DNA from: an archaeon
Lineage (GTDB): Archaea; Thermoproteota; Nitrososphaeria; Nitrososphaerales; Gagatemarchaeaceae
Reading direction: 5' to 3'
Assembly (NCBI GenBank): GCA_021800855.1
Contig: JAJYYP010000007.1
Location: forward strand, 1 to 41,578
Length of the DNA stretch: 41,578 nucleotides
Notes under the pieces: generated by a model
The model's database searches: none
The model's input: the letters and a program-made list of their open reading frames with translations, nothing else
Told to the model about the DNA's origin: nothing
Part shown: piece by piece, positions 16,951-26,409 of the stretch
How positions within the stretch are numbered: the stretch's first letter is position 1
Layout: every line of letters starts with the position of its first letter
Made by a program: the position numbers and the translations under genes

Positions 16951-18566
16951 TGGGGACTTTGGGCTACATCAAGGGGGTGCTAGTGGCGACCTGGTCTGGG
17001 GTGAGGCACTTCTTCCATCCCAGGATGACACTGCGCTATCCCGAACAGAAGCAGGACCTCGAGGGGCAAGGATACAGATACGACGCCAGGCAGGGGGTCG
17101 GGCTCCCCGGGTTCAAGGGGAGGCACATACTCAGGTTCGAGAAGTGCACCGGCTGCCAGCTCTGCGCGATAGCCTGTGACGGGGTCGCCGTTGCGATTGA
17201 CATGCAGAAGGTCGAGAAGGGGAAGCCACAGAACAAGAAGGAGATCTGGCCTGCCGTCGACTACGGTAGGTGCGTCCCGCCCTCCACCCCAATCATCACG
17301 ATAGACGGCGTCAAGCCGATGTCTGAAATTCGGGTGGGGGACAAGGTGCTCACCCACACCGGAAGGTTCAGGAAGGTCACTAGGCTGTTCAGCCGATTGT
17401 ACACCGGAAAGCTCTACACGTTCAAGACGCTGGGCAATTACGAGCCGCTGACTACGACTGAAGACCATCCCATACTTACTTACGGAGAGAATGGCATCTC
17501 ATGGGTCTTCGCCAACCAAATTGAACATCGAACATATCTTACTAGGCCCGTCATCGCCGAAGAGATGCCGCTCAACGAAATTCGCTTCACCTACGAGCTC
17601 TACCATCCTGCTGGCAGAGGGGGGTCTTTCACAGCAGAACTAGCCACGCTTCAGAGTACCCCTGAATTGATGAGGTTGATCGGTTACTATCTTGCGGAGG
17701 GCGCCTCTGACAGTTACCGGGTGTCATTCGACATCCATAACGAAGAATGTCTTAGAGACGACATCATCACTTGTATTTCGAAGGTTTTCGGGGAGAACGT
17801 CTCCCTGCAGCCTGACCCAGACTCCCTGGGTTTGAAGCTCGTCGTGGAATCGGTGCGCGTCGCTTCGTTCTTCTCTCAATTCGGCCGCGATAGCGAAGAC
17901 AAACAAGTTCGTTGGTGGATGGTTCTTCTGCCTGGAGAGAACATCAAGGAAATCATCAAAGGAGAATTCTTAGGTGACGGCCATTATTCAGACAGGTGTC
18001 ATCATCTCAAGACTGCGATGCATTCCGACCGCTTCACTATCCGGACAACGTCGAAGACGCTGGCTTTGCAAATACACCTCATGCTAGCCAGAGTCGGAAT
18101 ACTCTCCTCCATAAGCGCACAGAAACAGAAGGGCCGGAAGTCGTGCTATTCCGTGAGTGTCCACACGCCATACGTCAGGAAGATGGGAGAACTCGTAGGA
18201 GTCTCCACCCGGAGCGACGGAGTTTCCCACGACTACGTCCATCTCAGGGATGGCATGATCGTAACTCCCGTGACCAAGATCCAAGTTCAGGAAGTGAAGG
18301 ATTACCTCGTGCAGAACATCGAGGTCGAAGAGGACAACAGTTATGTCGCTGCAAACATTGCGGTCCATAACTGCGTCTTCTGCGGATTGTGTGTAGACGC
18401 CTGTCCTTTTGATGCGTTGGATATGACCAACGACTACGAGCTGGCCGCGTACGACAAGATGGGGCTGAAGTACACGCCGGACATGCTCGCCGTCCCACCG
18501 AAGCTTGAGGGGAAGAAGTACAAGGTGAAGTTCGACACCGAAAAGGGGGTGGTCACCTACGACTGA
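16950..18566 (+). CDS. nuoI: NADH-quinone oxidoreductase-like subunit I (two 4Fe-4S), interrupted by an intein
   Basis: GTG start overlapping nuoH stop; CTGCQLCAIAC (cluster 1) before intein and CVFCGLCVDACPFDAL (cluster 2) after it. Confidence 0.95.
   Translation: MGTLGYIKGVLVATWSGVRHFFHPRMTLRYPEQKQDLEGQGYRYDARQGVGLPGFKGRHILRFEKCTGCQLCAIACDGVAVAIDMQKVEKGKPQNKKEIWPAVDYGRCVPPSTPIITIDGVKPMSEIRVGDKVLTHTGRFRKVTRLFSRLYTGKLYTFKTLGNYEPLTTTEDHPILTYGENGISWVFANQIEHRTYLTRPVIAEEMPLNEIRFTYELYHPAGRGGSFTAELATLQSTPELMRLIGYYLAEGASDSYRVSFDIHNEECLRDDIITCISKVFGENVSLQPDPDSLGLKLVVESVRVASFFSQFGRDSEDKQVRWWMVLLPGENIKEIIKGEFLGDGHYSDRCHHLKTAMHSDRFTIRTTSKTLALQIHLMLARVGILSSISAQKQKGRKSCYSVSVHTPYVRKMGELVGVSTRSDGVSHDYVHLRDGMIVTPVTKIQVQEVKDYLVQNIEVEEDNSYVAANIAVHNCVFCGLCVDACPFDALDMTNDYELAAYDKMGLKYTPDMLAVPPKLEGKKYKVKFDTEKGVVTYD
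17271..18371 (+). mobile_element. Intein in NuoI (367 aa, Cys1...HN|Cys+1) with LAGLIDADG endonuclease motifs
   Basis: YGR|CVPPSTPIITIDGVKPMSEIRVGDKVLTHTGRFRKV; block B YEPLTTTEDHPIL; DOD motifs LMRLIGYYLAEGAS and IKEIIKGEFLGDGHY; end VEEDNSYVAANIAVHN|C. Confidence 0.97.
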
Positions 18567-18582
18567 CGCGGTCTTCCTGGCC

Positions 18583-19065
18583 ATGGCGGTCGTCACAGTC
18601 GGCGGGGCGATAGTGTCTCTGGAAGCAAAGGAGCTCGTCTACGGCGCCATCGGCCTCGCTGGCTCGCTGTTCGGGGTGGCCACGCTCTTCTTCCTACTAA
18701 ACGCCCCCTATGTGGCAGTGTTCCAGCTCGCGGTCTACATAGGGGCCGTGGCGGTCCTCATCCTGTTCACGGTGATGCTGGTGAGGCAGGAAGGCTGGGC
18801 CAAGGAGGTCAGGCCGAAGTCGACGATGTCCGTGGCCGGGGTGATCGCAGCGGTGGCGGTGATACTCACCCTGACGTTCGCCGTCCTGGCAACCGACCTC
18901 TCGAGATACACCGTAGTCGCCAACACCGCGACCTATGTCGACGTGGGCAGGCTCATCTCGACTGGCTACGCGCCCGTCCTGGAGGTGCTCGCCCTGGTCC
19001 TTGCCGCGTCCATCGTGGGCGCGCTTGCCCTCTCCAGGGTCGATAGGGAGGGGGACCCCAGCTGA
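18583..19065 (+). CDS. nuoJ: NADH-quinone oxidoreductase-like subunit J
   Basis: LLNAPYVAVFQLAVYIGAVAVLILFTVML. Confidence 0.93.
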   Translation: MAVVTVGGAIVSLEAKELVYGAIGLAGSLFGVATLFFLLNAPYVAVFQLAVYIGAVAVLILFTVMLVRQEGWAKEVRPKSTMSVAGVIAAVAVILTLTFAVLATDLSRYTVVANTATYVDVGRLISTGYAPVLEVLALVLAASIVGALALSRVDREGDPS

Positions 19066-19082
19066 ACTCACTCTCAGACTTC

Positions 19083-19379
19083 GTGGTCGTCTCCGCCCTC
19101 CTCTTCGGCATAGGGGTCTACGGGCTGGTGACCAAACGGAACGCGATGAGGCTCCTCTTCGCAGTCGAGCTGATGATAAACGCTGCGAACCTCAACTTCG
19201 TGGCATTCAACCAGTACCTGCCGTACCAGGAGGCTAGCAACGCCGTAGGGCAGACCGTCGTCCTCTTCTCGATTGCCCTGGCCGCCGCCGAGGCCGCGGT
19301 GATACTGGCCATAGTAATCGTAGCGTACAGGTTGCACAACGACATCGACATGAGCGAGATGAAGACCCTGGAGGGATAG
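19083..19379 (+). CDS. nuoK: NADH-quinone oxidoreductase-like subunit K
   Basis: GVYGLVTKRNAMRLLFAVELMINAANLNFVAF...AAAEAAVILAIVI. Confidence 0.93.
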   Translation: MVVSALLFGIGVYGLVTKRNAMRLLFAVELMINAANLNFVAFNQYLPYQEASNAVGQTVVLFSIALAAAEAAVILAIVIVAYRLHNDIDMSEMKTLEG

Positions 19380-19440
19380 CGGTGGCGCGACACTTCGAGG
19401 ACACCGGTCCAGGGCCTAACGCTGAGACTCGATAGGAGGG

Positions 19441-20949
19441 TTGACAGTGGAATACATCCTTCTCCAGACAGTGGCGGTGCCACTCGTGGCCGCCCCTGTC
19501 GTCCTCCTCCTCGGAAGGAAGCTCGGCCGTCACGTCGGCTGGATAGCGTTCGCGTCCCTCGTCTACACCACCTCGTTGCTCGCCTACCTCGCATCATCCC
19601 TGTTCAACGGGGGGGCAAGCGTGGCGGAGTCCTACACCTGGGCTCCGGTGTCGGGGCTGGTCTTCGGGTTCCTCGGGGACAACCTGAGTATCCCCGTGGC
19701 CCTGACGATGAACCTCATCGTCACTGCCACATCAGTCTATTCGATGGGGTACATGAAGCACCGGCTGGAGGCGATGTACGGGGAGGAGAGGAAGGGGCAG
19801 TATTCCCTCTACTTCCTCAACTTCATGCTCCTGGACGCCGGGCTGATAGGCATCTCGCTGTCCACAAACCTCCTGGAGCTGTACATGTTCCTCGAACTCA
19901 TGCTGATACCTTCTGCGTTCATGATGGCGCTCTTCGGGTACGTCAACAGAGAGCGCGTCGCCATCATGTATTTCCTCTGGAACCACCTCGGCGCCTTCAT
20001 CTTCCTCGCCGGCATCGTCGTCGTCTACACCGCAACTGGGAGCTTCCAGATATCGGCCCTCTCCACCATCCCGCTGGGGACCGTAGCCTACTGGGCCGTC
20101 GGCCTCATCCTCGTCGGGTGGCTCATCAAGATGGCGGTGTTCGGTGTCCACATGTGGCTCCCATACGCGCACGCAGAGCACCCGACCTCCTTCGCCCCCA
20201 TAATGGCAACCATCGTGGCGGTGGGGAACTACGTCGTGGTGAGGCTGCTGGTCGAAGGGATGCCTGCGGCCTTCCTCCCGTTCTCCTTCCCTCTGATGGT
20301 GATCGCACTGGTCACCATGGTGTTCGGCGGAGCCATGACCATGGTCCAGAACGACGTGAAGTACGTCTACGCATGGTCCACCATCAGCCAGAACGCGTAC
20401 TCGCTCCTGGGCATCGGGAGCCTCACCCTCCTCGGCGTGTCCGGGGGCGTGTTCTACTTCCTCAACCACATCATAGGAAAGACTATCCTCTTCTGCGTCG
20501 CAGGGATACTGGTCTCGCAGGTGGGGACCAGAGACATCCGCAAGATGGGTGGCCTGGCATCCAAGATGCCGCTCACAGCGGCCCTGGCTCTCATAGGGAC
20601 GATGGTGATCTCTGCCGTCCCTCCCACCGGTGGCTTCCAGGCCGAGTGGATACTGTTCGAGGGGGTCTTCGCCCGGGGCACGACAGGTGGCCTCGCTTGG
20701 AACTTCGTCGTCGCCATCGGAGGGCTCGCCGCGACCATCCTGACCGTGGCGTACACCTTCTGGCCGATACGCAAGATATTCTTCGGGCCCCTCGGCGCCG
20801 AGCTGCAAGGCGTCAAGGAGGCACCGCTGATCATGACCCTCCCCATCTTGTTCCTCGCCTTCCTCGCCATCGTCATAGGCATCTACCCTGACCTCCTCTT
20901 CAGGTCACTCTACCACTTCGCCAGCGGCATCGGGCTAGGAGTCCGCTGA
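19441..20949 (+). CDS. nuoM: NADH-quinone oxidoreductase-like subunit M (copy 1)
   Basis: LLELYMFLELMLIPSAFMMALFG, KMAVFGVHMWLPYAHAEHPTSFAPIMA, VKYVYAWSTISQNAY. Confidence 0.92.
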   Translation: MTVEYILLQTVAVPLVAAPVVLLLGRKLGRHVGWIAFASLVYTTSLLAYLASSLFNGGASVAESYTWAPVSGLVFGFLGDNLSIPVALTMNLIVTATSVYSMGYMKHRLEAMYGEERKGQYSLYFLNFMLLDAGLIGISLSTNLLELYMFLELMLIPSAFMMALFGYVNRERVAIMYFLWNHLGAFIFLAGIVVVYTATGSFQISALSTIPLGTVAYWAVGLILVGWLIKMAVFGVHMWLPYAHAEHPTSFAPIMATIVAVGNYVVVRLLVEGMPAAFLPFSFPLMVIALVTMVFGGAMTMVQNDVKYVYAWSTISQNAYSLLGIGSLTLLGVSGGVFYFLNHIIGKTILFCVAGILVSQVGTRDIRKMGGLASKMPLTAALALIGTMVISAVPPTGGFQAEWILFEGVFARGTTGGLAWNFVVAIGGLAATILTVAYTFWPIRKIFFGPLGAELQGVKEAPLIMTLPILFLAFLAIVIGIYPDLLFRSLYHFASGIGLGVR

Positions 20950-20951
20950 GC

Positions 20952-23093
20952 ATGGCTGCCGTCCCACTGCCGTCATATTTCGTCTGGCTAATCTTCATCC
21001 TCCCCTACGTGGGGACTGTGGCGGCGCCTCTGACAGGGAAGGGACGCGTCAGGGACGCAGTCGCGGTGCTCTTCCCCCTGCTTTCGGCCCTCTTCGCGCT
21101 AGACCTCCTGATCCCTGTGATCCGCGGCGACACAATATCGCTCGTCAACTCCATCATCCCGGCCTCCGTCCCTTGGATCCCGGAACTCGGCATCAGCTTC
21201 GGGGTCCTCTCCGACCCATATACGGTCATCATAGCGAACCTCGTCGCGTGGATCAGCTTCCTGGTGATGCTATACAGCGTGGACTACATGAAAGGAGACC
21301 GCGGGCTCACGCGATACTGGTTCTTCATGAACTTCTTCATAGGGAGCATGCAGCTCATCGTACTGTCGAACAACCTCCTGGGGCTCTTCATCGGGTGGGA
21401 GGGGGTGGGGCTTTGCAGTTACGCGCTCATCGGCTACTACTATCACGACGAGACTGAGAACTGGGTCGGGACGCCTGGGTCGACAGCGCTGGGGGAGGAG
21501 CAGGCATATCCTCCGTCTCACGCGGGGATGAAGGCATTCGTCATGACGAGGGTGGGGGACCTGGCCATGCTCGCCGGGATTCTCATCCTCTTCGTCTTCT
21601 CAGGGACCTTCAACTATCACGACCTGGCCACCTCCACCGGGTGGGCCACCGCCCTCGCGGCCTCGGGCCTCCTGGTCCCGGTCGCCCTCCTCATCTTCGG
21701 CGGGGCGGTAGGCAAGTCGGCCCAGTTCCCTCTCCAGGAGTGGCTCCCTGACGCCATGGCAGGTCCCGCCCCTGTGTCGGCGCTGATACACGCCGCGACC
21801 ATGGTAAACGCCGGGGTCGTACTCGTCGCCCGCATAGGCCCGATATTCTATTTCGCCCTCGCTTCCAACCCCGCCCTGATCCAGCCGTTCTTCATGGTGG
21901 TGGCCTGGATCGGGGCGTTCACCGCCTTCATGGCGGCCACCCAGGCCATGGTGGGCTTCGAACTGAAGAAGCTGCTCGCATACTCGACGGTGTCACAGAT
22001 AGGCTACATGATGCTGGCACTCGGCCTAGCCGGCCTGTCGACGAACTTCGCAGAAGGGCTGTCGGCCGGCTTGTTCCAGCTGATGAGCCACGCCATCTTC
22101 AAGGCGGCCCTCTTCCTGATGGCAGGATTCCTCATCCACCTCACCGGGACGAAGTACATCAACGAGATGGGCGGGCTGAAGGACAAGCTGAAGATCACAT
22201 TCTCCATCTTCCTCATAGCCGCGGCCGCTCTCTCCGGCATCCCTCCCCTCAGCGGGTTCTGGTCGAAGGACGCCATCCTGGCCACCGCCTGGGGGGCGGG
22301 GCAGTACGGTCTCTTCATCGTCGGATCGGCGACGGCGGGGCTCACGGCCTTCTACGCCTTCAGGATGCTCGGACTGGTGTTCTATGGCATCAGGGCAAAA
22401 CCTGGCGGCGGGGATACGGGGCACGAGCCGAGGGAACCGTCCCCGCTGAGCTGGGTTCCGTACTCCGTCCTCGGCGTCGGGACTGTCGTCATAGGGATCC
22501 TGGGGTTCTTCAACCTCGGTAACTTCCTGCAGGCTTCAGCCATCACGTACATCTACTCCCTCTTCTCCGGAGCATCGTTCTCAACCCTCAGTCCGACATC
22601 TCCGTTCAACTACACCTCCTCCCTGATTACTATCGGCTTTGTCATCATGGGGCTGTTCTTCTCGATTCAGCTGTACGTGAGGCGGAAGCTCCCTCCATCG
22701 CGAATCGTCGGGGGGTCGAAGCTTGCCGGGGGGGTCCACAGGTTCCTCGAGAACCGCTGGTACATCAACGCCGTCTACTACAAGGTCTTCGTCAACGCCC
22801 CCCTGAGGGCGTCCTACTGGGCCTTCGACAACCTCGAAGTAGGGGGCCTGGAGAGGGTGAACGACGGGGCCAGGGCGCTCGCCATGTGGTTCTCGGCGGG
22901 GGGAAACTGGTTCGACAGGAACGTGATTGACCTGGTCTCAAACGGCGCCGCGGGTTCCGGTCAGCGGCTCTCCAGGGCCTTCCGCAGGCTGCAGACGGGG
23001 GTCCTCGAGCAGTACGCCCTCGTCCTTGCCGTGGGCCTCATCATACTCCTGCTGCTCTTCCTGCTGCTGTCGGGGGTGCGCCTGCTGATATGA
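20952..23093 (+). CDS. nuoL: NADH-quinone oxidoreductase-like subunit L
   Basis: NLLGLFIGWEGVGLCSYALIGYYY, GKSAQFPLQEWLPDAMAGPAPVSALIHAATMVNAGV, KKLLAYSTVSQIGYMMLALG. Confidence 0.95.
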   Translation: MAAVPLPSYFVWLIFILPYVGTVAAPLTGKGRVRDAVAVLFPLLSALFALDLLIPVIRGDTISLVNSIIPASVPWIPELGISFGVLSDPYTVIIANLVAWISFLVMLYSVDYMKGDRGLTRYWFFMNFFIGSMQLIVLSNNLLGLFIGWEGVGLCSYALIGYYYHDETENWVGTPGSTALGEEQAYPPSHAGMKAFVMTRVGDLAMLAGILILFVFSGTFNYHDLATSTGWATALAASGLLVPVALLIFGGAVGKSAQFPLQEWLPDAMAGPAPVSALIHAATMVNAGVVLVARIGPIFYFALASNPALIQPFFMVVAWIGAFTAFMAATQAMVGFELKKLLAYSTVSQIGYMMLALGLAGLSTNFAEGLSAGLFQLMSHAIFKAALFLMAGFLIHLTGTKYINEMGGLKDKLKITFSIFLIAAAALSGIPPLSGFWSKDAILATAWGAGQYGLFIVGSATAGLTAFYAFRMLGLVFYGIRAKPGGGDTGHEPREPSPLSWVPYSVLGVGTVVIGILGFFNLGNFLQASAITYIYSLFSGASFSTLSPTSPFNYTSSLITIGFVIMGLFFSIQLYVRRKLPPSRIVGGSKLAGGVHRFLENRWYINAVYYKVFVNAPLRASYWAFDNLEVGGLERVNDGARALAMWFSAGGNWFDRNVIDLVSNGAAGSGQRLSRAFRRLQTGVLEQYALVLAVGLIILLLLFLLLSGVRLLI

Positions 23094-24586
23094 TGCCAGT
23101 GCTATCGATACTACTGTTTCTCCCCATAGCGGCGTCCGTCCCGGCCTACCTCATTCTCAGATGGCGCAAGTCGGCGGGGTTGTGGTTCACCCTCGCCGTG
23201 GCCCTGGCTGAGCTCGTCATCGCGCTGTACGTCTTCTACTTCGTCTATGCCAACTTTTCCGGCCTGGGCCACTCGGGACTCGGGGCGTATGCCTTGGCTG
23301 AGCAGTACAGCTGGGTGAGCGTGGCGTCCTTCGGGGTGAACTATCTGGTTGGTGTGGACGGGCTTAGCTCTCCTCTGGTGCTGGCGACCGCCCTACTGAC
23401 GGTCTTCGCGGTGATCGGATCGAGGAGGCTGATAGACCGGTCGGAGCCAGCATACTATTCGCTCATCCTCCTCTTCGAAGGGGCGATCATCGGCGTCTTC
23501 CTGTCCTTGAACCTCATACTGTTCTACTTCTTCTGGGACCTGGTCATGATTCCCATGTTCTTCCTGATCGGGATCTGGGGAGGAGACAGGCGCAAGTACG
23601 CAGCAATGAAATTCATGATATTCATCTTCACCGGGAGCATGATCCTCCTCCTAGCCCTGATGGCGGCTTACATGGGGGTCAGCCCTACGACCTTCGACAT
23701 CCCGAGCCTGGCGGGACGGATCCCTGCTTCCATCCAGTATCTGCCGCTGTTAGCGTCTTTCATCGGCTTCGGCATCAAGCTCCCTGTCTTCCCGCTCCAC
23801 AGCTGGCTTCCGGACGCCTACACCCAGGCGCCCGCCCCTGTCGCGGTGCTCCTCGCAGGGGTGCAGTCTGCCATGGGAGGGTACGGGATCATCAGGATCA
23901 GCATCGGGCTCTTCCCGCAGGCCGCTGAGCAGTGGGCTTGGGCATTCATGACAGTAGGGATAGTGACTATGTTCTACGGCGCAGCCGTCGCCATACTCTC
24001 CAAGAACCTGAGGTCGATGTTCGCCTACACGAGCATCGCGGGGATGGGCTTCGTCGTCCTTGGCTCCTTCGCGTCCGTCGCGTCGGGGAGCATCATAGGG
24101 ATGCAAGGGGCCATACTCGAGATGTTCGTGCACGCCTTTACAGCCGGGTCCCTCTTCATGCTCGCTGGCTACATACAGAAGGGGCTCGGCACCACGGACA
24201 TCTCTCTGATGAACGGCCTGCGGAGCGTGATCCCGCGGGCGGGGACGCTCCTGGTCTTTGCATGCGTAGCGGCTATGGCGCTCCCTCCCTTCGGGAGCTT
24301 CGTAGCCGAGGTTCTGGTGATTGTGGGTGGGATCCATGCCACCCCCTACGCCGCAGTCGCCATACTCGTCCCGGTGATTATAGGAGGGTACATGCTGTGG
24401 ATGATCAAGCGTGCCGTGCTGTCGCCGCCGACCCCGGGGGCTGCGGGGGGGGACATGCACGGGGTGGACGCGGCAGTCCTGGGCCTCTATTTCGTGCCGT
24501 TGATCATCATGCTGTTCTTCTCCATCCTCGTGCTGGGGCCCTCGGCCCCGGTCGTGCAGCACCTGCTCCAGCTGGTGAGCCACTAG
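23090..24586 (+). CDS. nuoM: NADH-quinone oxidoreductase-like subunit M (copy 2)
   Basis: LILFYFFWDLVMIPMFFLIGIWGG, KLPVFPLHSWLPDAYTQAPAPVAVLLAGVQSAMGGYG. Confidence 0.93.
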   Translation: MMPVLSILLFLPIAASVPAYLILRWRKSAGLWFTLAVALAELVIALYVFYFVYANFSGLGHSGLGAYALAEQYSWVSVASFGVNYLVGVDGLSSPLVLATALLTVFAVIGSRRLIDRSEPAYYSLILLFEGAIIGVFLSLNLILFYFFWDLVMIPMFFLIGIWGGDRRKYAAMKFMIFIFTGSMILLLALMAAYMGVSPTTFDIPSLAGRIPASIQYLPLLASFIGFGIKLPVFPLHSWLPDAYTQAPAPVAVLLAGVQSAMGGYGIIRISIGLFPQAAEQWAWAFMTVGIVTMFYGAAVAILSKNLRSMFAYTSIAGMGFVVLGSFASVASGSIIGMQGAILEMFVHAFTAGSLFMLAGYIQKGLGTTDISLMNGLRSVIPRAGTLLVFACVAAMALPPFGSFVAEVLVIVGGIHATPYAAVAILVPVIIGGYMLWMIKRAVLSPPTPGAAGGDMHGVDAAVLGLYFVPLIIMLFFSILVLGPSAPVVQHLLQLVSH

Positions 24587-24587
24587 G

Positions 24588-26060
24588 ATGGAGTTCATAC
24601 TAGCAGCCGTCGTCGCGCTGAGCGCGGCCGCCCTGGGTTCCCCCCTCCTGCAGGCGGCGGGGCGCAGGCTCAAGGCGAGCGCCTACGCGTCCATAGCAGC
24701 CCTGGTGGTCGCCATAGCGATGGTGGCCGCGAACACTGCGTACGGAGGGAGCGTCTCCTACTTCGGCCGCCTGCTCGTCTCGGACGTCCTGGGGGACCTG
24801 TTCGCCCTCGTCGTCCTCTCGGTGTCGCTCGCTGTGGCAGTCGTCTCGGTGTACTCTTCCCACAGTTCCCAGAACATGCCGTCCTACTATTCGCTCCTGT
24901 TGTTCTCCGCGCTGGGGATGCTGCTACTCTCTTACTCCGCCGACCTGCTCATGCTGTTCGTCGCCTGGGAGCTGATGAGCCTGCCCACCTACGTCCTGGC
25001 GGGCTTTGACAAGAAGAGGGCGGAATCCAACGAGGCAGCAGCGAAGTACGCCATCCTCGGCGCCCTGTCGTCGGCCATTATCCTCTACGCGATTAGCCTG
25101 ACCTATGGCGTGACCGGCACCACCCAGATTTCAGGGGTCGTGGCCAAGATGGCTTCCGAGCCCTTCAACCCGCTCTTCAGCGTCGCCATCCTCCTCTTCA
25201 TCGTAGGGTTTGGGTTCAAGATGTCGATAGTCCCGTTCCACATGTGGGTCCCAGACGCCTACGAGGGGGCTCCCCCGGCAGTCGCCACGCTGTTCGCGAC
25301 GGCGACCAAGAAGGCGGGGTTCGTGGCAGCCATCAGGGTGGTTCTGGCGATAGCTACGGTCTACGCCCTGGCGCCTAACTCGGTCTTCACGTTGGCCAAC
25401 GTCTTTGCGGTTCTCGCCGTCGTCACCATGACCCTAGGGAACGTCGCCGCACTGACGCAGAAGAGCATGACCAGGCTCCTCGCCTACTCAAGCATCGCCC
25501 AGGCTGGATACATCCTCGTGGGCTTCGCCATCTTCGCCTACAGCCAGCAGACGGGCCTGTACACCTACAACGCAGTGCTCGGGATGACCGGTTCCCTGTT
25601 CCACATAGTCAACCACGCGATAATGAAGGGGGCCGCCTTCCTTGCGGCGACGCTGGTGCTCATCCAGCTGAAGAGGAGCGACCTAGACATCTACAACGGC
25701 CTTGCGAAGAGGATGCCCATCACGGCGTTCACCCTCGCCATCTCCTTCCTCGCTCTCGGGGGGATTCCCCCGCTGAACGGCTTCTGGAGCAAGCTCCTCT
25801 TGTTCCTGTCCGTCATCAACACCCCGCTCGCCTGGGTCGCAGTCGCTGCGATACTAAACAGCGCATTCAGCCTCGGCTACTACTTCTGGGTCATCAAGAG
25901 GATGTACCTAGACCAGGGCGAGAGCACGGAGAGGGTGAACGAGCCCTTCGGCTTCGTCGTCATCTTCGCTGTGCTGGTCGGGCTGATGATTGGAATAGGC
26001 CTCTTCCCCCAGCAGTTCATCGCCTTCGCACACGCAGCGGCCTCAAGTCTATTCACGTAG
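24588..26060 (+). CDS. nuoN: NADH-quinone oxidoreductase-like subunit N
   Basis: LLMLFVAWELMSLPTYVLAGFDKKRAESNEAAAKYAILGALSSAI, SIVPFHMWVPDAYEGAPPAVATLFATATKKAGF. Confidence 0.94.
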   Translation: MEFILAAVVALSAAALGSPLLQAAGRRLKASAYASIAALVVAIAMVAANTAYGGSVSYFGRLLVSDVLGDLFALVVLSVSLAVAVVSVYSSHSSQNMPSYYSLLLFSALGMLLLSYSADLLMLFVAWELMSLPTYVLAGFDKKRAESNEAAAKYAILGALSSAIILYAISLTYGVTGTTQISGVVAKMASEPFNPLFSVAILLFIVGFGFKMSIVPFHMWVPDAYEGAPPAVATLFATATKKAGFVAAIRVVLAIATVYALAPNSVFTLANVFAVLAVVTMTLGNVAALTQKSMTRLLAYSSIAQAGYILVGFAIFAYSQQTGLYTYNAVLGMTGSLFHIVNHAIMKGAAFLAATLVLIQLKRSDLDIYNGLAKRMPITAFTLAISFLALGGIPPLNGFWSKLLLFLSVINTPLAWVAVAAILNSAFSLGYYFWVIKRMYLDQGESTERVNEPFGFVVIFAVLVGLMIGIGLFPQQFIAFAHAAASSLFT

Positions 26061-26130
26061 CAGAGGGAGCGTCTTCGGTGTGGGGACCAGGTGGTCTTTG
26101 GCCGTCTCTGACCCGGAGGACATCAGATAT

Positions 26131-26140
26131 GCATAAATAC
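26131..26140 (+). promoter_or_regulatory. Putative TATA box of the ATP synthase operon
   Basis: gcataaatac ~40 nt before ATG 26176 in the nuoN-atpK gap. Confidence 0.45.
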
Positions 26141-26175
26141 GGTTCGTGAAGGGAACCGAAAACCAGAATCAAGAC

Positions 26176-26400
26176 ATGGCAGTAGTCAGCCCGGAGCTCG
26201 CAATCGCAGCTGCCATAGTTATGGCCGGAGGGCTCATCGGGACGGGACTCGCCCAGCAGGGGATCGGGGCCGCGGGGATGGGTATCATCGCCGAAAAGCC
26301 AGAAAAGTTCGGGCAGGTCCTCTTCTTCTTCGTGATCCCTGAGACGCTGTGGATTATCGGGTTCGTCCTCGGGATCATCCTGCTGCTCAACATCCTATAG
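26176..26400 (+). CDS. atpK: A/V-type ATP synthase subunit K (proteolipid)
   Basis: AAAIVMAGGLIGTGLAQQGIGAAGMGIIAEKPEKFGQVLFFFVIPETLWIIGFV; c-ring hairpin with PET carboxylate. Confidence 0.93.
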   Translation: MAVVSPELAIAAAIVMAGGLIGTGLAQQGIGAAGMGIIAEKPEKFGQVLFFFVIPETLWIIGFVLGIILLLNIL

Positions 26401-26409
26401 GCGACTGGG

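Noticed and set aside
19732-20808. Long antisense ORFs over nuo/atp/dnaK genes
   Set aside because: Typical shadow ORFs of high-GC coding DNA with no domain-like sequence
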